Source of the DNA: Serripes groenlandicus
Taxonomy: Eukaryota > Mollusca > Bivalvia > Cardiida > Cardiidae
DNA length: 64,000 nucleotides
Direction: 5' to 3'
Assembly: GCA_031761405.1 (NCBI GenBank)
Contig: JASEVX010000011.1
Coordinates: forward strand, 42,630,076 to 42,694,075
The notes under the pieces were generated by a model. It had not been told where the DNA came from. It worked only from the letters and a program-made list of their open reading frames with translations, and did no database searches. Below, one piece after another: positions 57,623 through 64,000 of this stretch; the first letter of the stretch is position 1; each line of letters starts with the position of its first letter. The translations under genes were made by a program, and so were the position numbers.

Positions 57623-57868
57623 GTGAGTATGAACACTCATTGAAACTTCGAAGCAGATGAGTTTTAAAAAACAGTGTAGAACCAGATCATATTGGTCTGG
57701 TTACACAATGGTCGCAAACTATGAATGTCGAATTTTGAGAACATGCTGAGAGTATGAACACTCTTTGAAACTTTGAAGAAGATGAGTTTTAAAAAACAGT
57801 GTAGAACCAGATCACATTGGTCTGGTTACCCAATGGTCGCAAATTATGAATGTCGAATTTTGAGAACA
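57623..57868 (+). repeat. ~123-bp tandem duplication
   Basis: Two units (from 57623 and 57747) share GAGTTTTAAAAAACAGTGTA, ATTGGTCTGGTTAC, CAATGGTCGCAAA and GAATGTCGAATTTTGAGAAC, with about 90% identity by eye. Confidence 0.92.
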
Positions 57869-57942
57869 TGAACAATTACCCTTAACTAGAGCTCTGATAT
57901 ATGTTTCTGATGACCATCACACATTGGAGGCAATTTCCTTTT

Positions 57943-58331
57943 TAGTCCCCTACCGGCGTGCCGAAGGGGACTATTAGGTTTGCACTCCGTCCGTCAGTCC
58001 GTCCGTCAGTCAGTCAGTCCGGCAAATCAGTTTTCCGCATGCTTTGAGGTATTGAGCTGAAATTTTGTATATGCCTTTGTAATCATGTGTCACAGATCAA
58101 GTTCGCGTTTCCTGGGATTTCGTCAATTTTTTAATGAGTTATGCCCCTTTTTGGACTTAGAATATTCGTTTTCCGCATTTTTTTTCTACATGCTTTGAGG
58201 TATTGAGCTGAAATTTTGTATATGCCTCTGTAATCATGTGTCACAGATCAAGTTCGCGTTTCATGGGATTTCGTCAATTTTTTTATGAGTTATGCCCCTT
58301 TTTGGACTTAGTGCAAACCGGTAGGGGACTA
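57943..58331. mobile_element. TAGTCCCCTACCGG-ended inverted-repeat element
   Basis: Ends TAGTCCCCTACCGG and CCGGTAGGGGACTA. Inside are a CCGTCCGTCAGTC microsatellite and two copies of a ~150-bp segment (TTTTCCGCATGCTTTGAGGT.. and TTTTTGGACTTAG, near 58030 and 58180). Such short-ended elements resemble nonautonomous DNA transposons; superfamily unknown. Confidence 0.85.
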
Positions 58332-58541
58332 TGGTATTGCTTGCAATCCAGTTACTTGTTTTATACAGTTACTACACATCAATTGTAGAGAAGTCTGGTT
58401 TGAAAATATGGAATGGTATAGGGAATAGGGTTTTGTTGAGAAATAAGAGAGCTATTGTGGGAAAAGGACCAGTTTAATGTCCATTATCTGGTCCTCTGAG
58501 ATATCGTCATTTTGAGTGCAGATGTGTATGGAATTCAGAAG
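58332..58541. other. unannotated sequence
   Basis: No recognised feature. Confidence 0.4.
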
Positions 58542-58735
58542 TTAAAAGTGATTTATTGTTAACTGTTATTGAGGATTGTCTACTTTTGGAAAATCAGCGC
58601 AAAAAGTTAACAGTGATTTATTGTTAATTGTTATTTGGGATTGTCTACTTTTAGAGTCGGCGCAAAACGTTAACAGTGATCTATTGTTATTGAGGATTGT
58701 CTAGTTTTGTAAAATAGGCACAAAAGTAGTTTGAG
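58542..58735 (+). repeat. ~65-bp tandem repeat, 3 copies
   Basis: Units share AACAGTGATTTATTGTTA, GAGGATTGTCTACTTTT and GGCGCAAAA, with small deletions between copies. Confidence 0.85.
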
Positions 58736-58752
58736 GTGATGACTAGGATAGC

Positions 58753-61545
58753 AGGACTGCAGTGGGATAAGGGTAAATACCATAACCTACGATTACTGTT
58801 CTGCAGTGGGATAAGGGTTAATATCATAACCTACGATTGCTGTACTGCAGTGGGATACGGGTTAATATCATAACCTACGATTACTGTACTGCAGTGGGAT
58901 AAGGGTTAATACCATAACCTACGATTAGGGTTAATATCATAACCTACGATTACTGTACTGCAGTGGGATAAGTGTAAATACCATAACCTACGATTACTGT
59001 ACTGCAGTGGGATAAGGGTTAATATCATAACCTACGATTGCTGTACTGCAGTGGGATGAGGGTTAATATCATAACCTACGATTACTGTACTGCAGTGGGA
59101 TAAGGGTCAATACCGTAACCAACGATTACTGTACTGCAGTGGGATAAGGGTTAATATCATAACCTACGATTGCTGTACTGCAGTGGGATAAGGGTTAATA
59201 CCATAACCTACGATTACTGTACTGCAGTGGGATAAGGGTTAATATCATAACCTACGATTACTGTACTGCAGTGGGATAAGGGTTAATATCATAACCTGTG
59301 ATTACTGTACTGCAGTGGGATAAGGGTTAATACCATAACCTACGATTACTGTACTGCAGTGGGATAAGGGTTAATATCATAACCTACGATTGCTGTACTG
59401 CAGTGGGATGAGGGTTAATATCATAACCTACGATTACTGTACTGCAGTGGGATAAGGGTTAATACCATAACCAACGATTACTGTACTGCAGTGGGATAAG
59501 GGTTAATATCATAACCTACGATTGCTGTACTGCAGTGGGATAAGGGTTAATATCATAACCTACGATTACTGTACTGCAGTGGGATAAGGGTTAATATCAT
59601 AACCTACGATTGCTGTACTGCAGTGGGATAAGGGTTAATATCATAACCTACGATTGCTGTACTGCAGTGGGATAAGGGTTAATATCATAACCTACGATTA
59701 CTGTACTGCAGTGGGATAAGGGTTAATATCATAACATACGATTACTGTACTGCAGTGGGATAAGGGTTAATATCATAACCTGTGATTACTGTACTGCAGT
59801 GGGATAAGGGTTAATACCATAACCTACGATTACTGTACTGTAGTGGGATAAGGGTTAATATCATAACCTGTGATTACTGTACTGCAGTGGGATAAGGGTT
59901 AATATCATAACCTGTGATTACTGTACTGCAGTGGGATAAGGGTTAATATCATAACCTACGATTACTGTTCTGCAGTGGGATAAGGGTTAATATCATAACC
60001 TACGATTGCTGTACTGCATTGGGATAAGGGTTAATACCATAACCTACGAGTACTGTACTGCAATGGGATAAGGGTTAATACCATAACCTACGAGTACTGT
60101 ACTGCAATGGGATAAGGGTTAATACCATAACCTACGATTACTGTACTGCAGTGGGATAAGGGTTAATATCATAACCTACGATTGCTGTACTGCAGTGGGA
60201 TAAGGGTTAATACCATAACCTACGATTGCTGTACTGCAGTGGCATAAGGGTTAATATCATAACCTACGATTGCTGTACTGCAGTGGGATAAGGGTTAATA
60301 CCATAACCTACGATTGCTGTACTGCAGTGGGATAAGGGTTAATACCATAACATACGATTACTGTACTGCAGTGGGATAAGGGTTAATATCATAACATACG
60401 ATTACTGTACTGCAGTGGGATAAGGGTTAATATCATAACCTACGATTACTGTACTGCAGTGGGATAAGGGTTAATATCATAACCTACGATTACTGTACTG
60501 CAGTGGGATAAGGGTTAATATCATAACCTACGATTACTGTTCTGCAGTGGGATAAGGGTTAATATCATAACCTACGATTGCTGTACTGCATTGGGATAAG
60601 GGTTAATACCATAACCTACGAGTACTGTACTGCAATGGGATAAGCGTTAATACCATAACCTACGAGTACTGTACTGCAATGGGATAAGGGTTAATACCAT
60701 AACCTACGATTACTGTACTGCAGTGGGATAAGGGTTAATATCATAACCTACGATTGCTGTACTGCAGTGGCATAAGGGTTAATATCATAACCTACGATTG
60801 CTGTACTGCAGTGGGATAAGGGTTAATATCATAACCTACGATTGCTGTACTGCAGTGGGATAAGGGTTAATACCATAACATACGATTACTGTACTGCAGT
60901 GGGATAAGGGTTAATATCATAACCTACGATTACTGTACTGCAGTGGGATAAGGGTTAATATCATAACCTACGATTACTGTACTGCAGTGGGATAAGGGTT
61001 AATATCATAACCTGCGATTACTGTACTGCAGTGGGATAAGGGTTAATATCATAACCTACGATTACAGTACTGCATTGGGATAAGGGTTAATATCATAACC
61101 TACGATTACAGTACTGCATTGGGATAAGGGTTAATATCATAACCTGCGATTACTGTACTGCAGTGGGATAAGGGTTAATATCATAACCTACGATTACAGT
61201 ACTGCATTGGGATAAGAGTTAATACCATAACCTACGATTGCTGTACTGCAGTGGGATAAGGGTTATTATCATAACCTATGATTGCTGTACTGCAGTGGGA
61301 TAAGGCTTAATTTCATAACCTTCGATTACAGTACTGCATTGGGATAAGAGTTAATACCATAACCTACGAGTGCTGTACTGCAGTGGGATAAGGGTTAATA
61401 TCATAACCCATGATTGCTGTACTGCAGTGGGATAAGGGTTAATATCATAACCTATGATTGCTGTACTGCAGTGCGATAAGAGTTAATACCATAACCTACG
61501 ATTGCTGTACTGCAGTGGGATAAGGGTTACTACCATAACCTACCA
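58753..61545 (+). repeat. 44-bp PstI minisatellite, ~63 copies
   Basis: Unit is CTGCAGTGGGATAAGGGTTA, ATATCATAACCTACGATTAC, TGTA. Variants are ATACCATAACC, GATTGCTG, CCTGTGATT, GCATTGGG and GCAATGGG. A diagnostic block (GCATTGGG followed by two GAGTACTG..GCAATGGG units) at 60016 recurs at 60588, 572 bp or exactly 13 units later. One GGGTTA per unit resembles a telomere hexamer by chance only. Confidence 0.98.
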
Positions 61546-61711
61546 TTGGCGGTTTTCGCGTGACGGGGCGACTTATATGCAACCTTAACGTAACATGAGA
61601 GACATCGTGTCTCTTCAACTTGTATTACAGTTTTCTCTGAGATTACTTAGTGAATATTAGCAAGAATCAATACGTCGTACGATTGGCTGATATACGATTT
61701 GGTTTATTCAA
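61546..61711. other. unannotated sequence
   Basis: No recognised feature between the array and the SINE. Confidence 0.4.
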
Positions 61712-61955
61712 CCGCGATCACCTAGGTGGTGTATAGGACGAGCGTCCTTGTTTGCGGGATGTCTCTGGCTCGATCCCCCCGTAGTATACCAAATTCTTTA
61801 AAAATGAGTGTAATGGCTTGCCCTAATTGAAGCTCAGGAATGTTGGATTAGGATTACGACTGGATCGCTGGTTTAATGATACTTGAACCAGTATTACTGG
61901 TTACTTACCTAATCGACGTTATATAAATGGAACAGGTTGCAGGCGGCGTTAAACA
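61712..61955 (+). mobile_element. SINE-C, diverged copy
   Basis: Head with GTGGTGTATAGGACGAGCG and B-box remnant TGGCTCGATCCCC, body TATACCAAATTCTTTAAAAA, TGTAATGGCTTGCC, and tail GACGTTATATAAATGGAACA, GCGGCGTTAAACACC. Confidence 0.75.
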
Positions 61956-61964
61956 CCGTAGACA

Positions 61965-62295
61965 CCAGGGGCGTAGCTTGGCAATAATCAATGTGTAGGC
62001 CGTCAACATTGTGGATTCTGCATAAAGTATCGACCCGGATCAGCCTAAGCATGCCACACAGGCGTACCCGGATATACACTTTTCGCCTCCTGTGGATTTT
62101 CTGTTTCAGGAATCGCTACTCTATATATCCCCCCTTAGACGGAATGTGTCGGCCGGATCAGTCTGCGCGGACAGCGCATGCTGATCTGGTCGATACATTA
62201 CGCAGATGTGTATCGCTGCAGCTGCATTTTGGGGCATTTTTAGAGAAAATGTGTAGGCACGTGCCTACAATGCCTTAAGGGAGCTACGCCCCTGG
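61965..62295. mobile_element. hAT-like MITE (CCAGGGGCGTAGCT ends) carrying an M copy
   Basis: Inverted ends CCAGGGGCGTAGCT and AGCTACGCCCCTGG, the style common in hAT elements. A palindrome GTAGGCACGTGCCTAC lies near the right end. No clean 8-bp flanking duplication was seen. The middle (61992-62210) is a truncated M element. Confidence 0.8.
61992..62210 (+). mobile_element. MITE family M, truncated subfamily copy (nested)
   Basis: From GTCAACATTGTGGATTCTGC to GGTCGATACATTACGCAGATG, the same right truncation point as the M pieces at 12181-12410 and 9254-9466. It lies within the hAT-like MITE. Confidence 0.85.
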
Positions 62296-62355
62296 AAGCA
62301 AACAATCAAATCATCAACCGCGTTTTGTTTATACGATAATTGTTCGTCGATGTTA

Positions 62356-62518
62356 TTAACCCTTTACCAGTTGCAGCAGACGGCTCTTGGAAACATTTTG
62401 CCAAAAGAAGAACTGGCTAATAAAGAACAATTTAGCTTTTTGTCATAATGTTTTAACGTTATTTTATATTTTTATATTTCTATTAAGACCTTATCAATGC
62501 TGCAGATTTGCTGTTTAC
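62356..62518 (-). mobile_element. MITE family Y, 3'-truncated copy
   Basis: TTAACCCTTTACCAGTTGC, CAGCAGACGGCTCTTGG, AGAAGAACTGGC and GCTGCAGATTTGCTG. The last end is replaced by an M element at 62520. Confidence 0.75.
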
Positions 62519-62519
62519 G

Positions 62520-62782
62520 TGAGCCGTCACGCGAGAAAACCAACATTATGGCCTATGCGTAATGTATCGATCCAGATCAGCCTGTGCAATCCGCGCAGAC
62601 TGTTCCGGGTCGACACATTCCGTCTCAGGGGGATAGAGGTATAGACTAATTATTCCTGAAACAGAAAATGCACAGGAGGTGAAACGTGTCTATCCGGGTA
62701 AGCCTGCGCGGCATGCTTAGGCTGATCCTGTTCGATACTTTACGCAGATTCAATAATGTTGGTTTCATAGCGGGACGGCTCA
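62520..62782 (-). mobile_element. MITE family M, full copy
   Basis: TGAGCCGTCACGCGAGAAAA to ATAGCGGGACGGCTCA, followed by TA. Confidence 0.9.
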
Positions 62783-62850
62783 TATAGACTTTCCCATACC
62801 AGTGAATAACGTCGAACCAAAATGTAATCCCTCCGTAAGCAGTGTGTGTA

Positions 62851-63323
62851 TACCACGTGACTTTGACGTCACAAATGCTACGGCGGACAGAAATATTTTA
62901 CTTCGGTTTAGATGTAAAAATTAAGGTCACTTTTTTATTTCTTCGTCATTTTTAATGAAACATGGCGCAGTCTACGCCGCTAAGAGAGCCCTATCTCCGT
63001 TTTTTCAACGGAGTTTGATTAGTGGTTTAGTTTCTTCAAACACTTCGATGAACCTTTTCTCAAAATGTATTACTATCGCCGACAGCCGGAGCATTATCAT
63101 AACTTGATTTTGAGAACAGGTTCGTCAACGTGTTCGAAAAAACTAGACCACCAATCAAACTCCTGTAAAAACCCGGAGACAGGACATTATAAGCGGCGTA
63201 GATTGCCCCATGTTTCATTAAAAAGGATGAAGGAAAAAAAAGGTTACCATTGTTTTTACATTCGTATCAAGAGCAATTATTGCTGTCTGACCATGCAAAT
63301 ATTACGTCAAAAGTCACGTGGTA
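62851..63323. repeat. 473-bp imperfect palindrome
   Basis: The ~215-bp arm 62851-63065 (TACCACGTGACTTTGACGTC.. AATGAAACATGG.. TCTACGCCGCT.. GAGTTTGATTNGTGGT.. TCTCAAAATG) is complementary at roughly three-quarters of positions to 63105-63323 (ending AAAAGTCACGTGGTA), around a ~40-bp spacer. It may be a large foldback MITE with CCACGTGACTTT ends next to TA. The 90-codon frame across it (63065-63337) is not recognisable. Confidence 0.8.
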
Positions 63324-63384
63324 AGTTTATAAGTTGAAACTTGATGGTATGTTGTTTATGCCGCTATTCTGTTATATGACGGCA

Positions 63385-63485
63385 TTTACTGGGTAAGTTA
63401 CCAGTATTTCTGGTCCATTTCTCCTGACACCAGCGAGTTCGTTGTTATGCTAACTCAACACACCTTGACGCCAGAGCGGGTAAGC
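63385..63485 (-). mobile_element. SINE-C, internal fragment
   Basis: The minus strand matches the SINE-C body (GTTAGCATAACAACGAACTC, GCTGGTGTCAGGAG, GGTAACTTACCCAG). Confidence 0.6.
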
Positions 63486-63709
63486 CGTTGCTTCCTTTCT
63501 TTCTTTGGTCTTTGGTATGAACCGACCGACCATTGAAACAAAAACACTGCGTTATTAATAGTAACTTCCGGTTCTGATCTGGAAAATATGAGCGATCCAC
63601 GACAACAAAATGTAAGGCATTTGATATATGTATATATTGATAAGTCAGCGCATCTATGTTAGTTGATCTGGTTCTTCCCTGTTCAATGATTTCAACTCTA
63701 CCCAATAAT

Positions 63710-63800
63710 CAAACTATCATTTATAGGAATTTTCTATATTTTGGCTTTGAGAGTTTCAAAGTCGTCTGCTGCAGATTTATTGTATGTGGGTAAGGTTTAA
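63710..63800 (-). mobile_element. MITE family Y, terminal fragment
   Basis: TTTCAAAGTCGTCTGCTGCA, GATTTATTGTATGTGGGTAA and GGTTTAA: one Y end only. Confidence 0.7.
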
Positions 63801-63836
63801 TGTCCTTCAGCACCATCTAGTGCGTGATAGGCTTAA

Positions 63837-64000
63837 CTCTTTCACTGCCGAATTTCACAAAGTCGACTATTCCATGATGAAAATTGGACCACTCCATTGA
63901 TCGACCAACATGAACTTTGGTAAAATGTAATGGCTAAGTGGCAAACAGTACATATTTCAGGAGATACAGCTCGTTATAAGCTATCTCACATGAGTCTGCA
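63837..64000 (+). mobile_element. MITE family W, copy 4 (cut by window end)
   Basis: Preceded by TTAA (63833-63836); end CTCTTTCACTGCCGAATTTC; proceeds to the AGATACAGCTCGTTATAAGC TATCTC centre. The other half lies beyond the window. Confidence 0.8.

Noticed and set aside
58753..61545. Interstitial telomere repeat
   Set aside because: Only one GGGTTA per 44-bp unit; no tandem TTAGGG.
61965..62295. 8-bp target duplication for the hAT-like MITE
   Set aside because: Flanks GTAGACAC and GAAGCAAA agree at only about half of positions.

Overview
This looks like a repeat-saturated, gene-poor stretch of an AT-rich invertebrate nuclear genome, most likely a bivalve mollusc. The reasons are tRNA-headed SINEs with (CAAT)n tails, several palindromic MITE families, long minisatellite arrays, a jockey/CR1/L2-type LINE, a FLYWCH-MULE transposon and a 200-N assembly gap. 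The species assignment is inference. I found no convincing host gene, rRNA or free-standing tRNA gene. Nearly every long reading frame is a tandem-repeat artefact or part of a mobile element.

Family names used below (mine). M: ~263-bp palindromic MITE with termini TGAGCCGTCCCGCGAG, flanked by TA. Y: ~225-bp palindromic MITE with ends CCCTTTCCCACATA, flanked by TTAA (piggyBac-like). W: ~205-bp MITE with ends CTCTTTCAGCGCC, flanked by TTAA. Z: ~250-bp palindrome with ends TCGAGGGCTTGGCGTG. X: ~1-kb element without obvious terminal inverted repeats, with a hairpin near each end and TA at both borders. SINE-A, -B and -C: three tRNA-derived families with different heads but the same 3' tail.

Layout. 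0-9 kb: a dispersed direct repeat, GA/TA microsatellites, an ~86-bp repeat that spans the assembly gap, then SINE-A and a nest of Y and Z copies. 9-16 kb: a 135-bp array, M copies and a 24-bp array. 16-26 kb: a hAT transposase relic, two abutting X copies, and a dense cluster of Y, Z, M, SINE-B, SINE-C and W. 26.8-33.0 kb: one 37-bp array of about 166 units. 34.8-42.1 kb: a 35-bp array split by two X copies, one of which carries a 5'-truncated LINE whose reverse-transcriptase frame is itself split by a copied block of the same 35-bp array. 42-52 kb: W, SINEs, Y, Z, a 49-bp array split by SINE-A and a 43-bp array split by an insert ending in a strong foldback. 52-55 kb: a MULE with decayed transposase inserted in a SINE-C. 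55-64 kb: Y, M, a TAGTCCCCTACCGG-ended element, a 44-bp array of about 63 units, nested hAT-like and M elements, a 473-bp imperfect palindrome, and a W copy cut by the window end.

Tandem arrays make up roughly a quarter of the window. The elements do not form a pathway. The informative part is their insertion order: SINE or Y first, then Z, W or MULE; array first, then X, SINE or foldback; X first, then LINE, then array copy. Coordinates of diverged repeats are good to about 5-20 bp.
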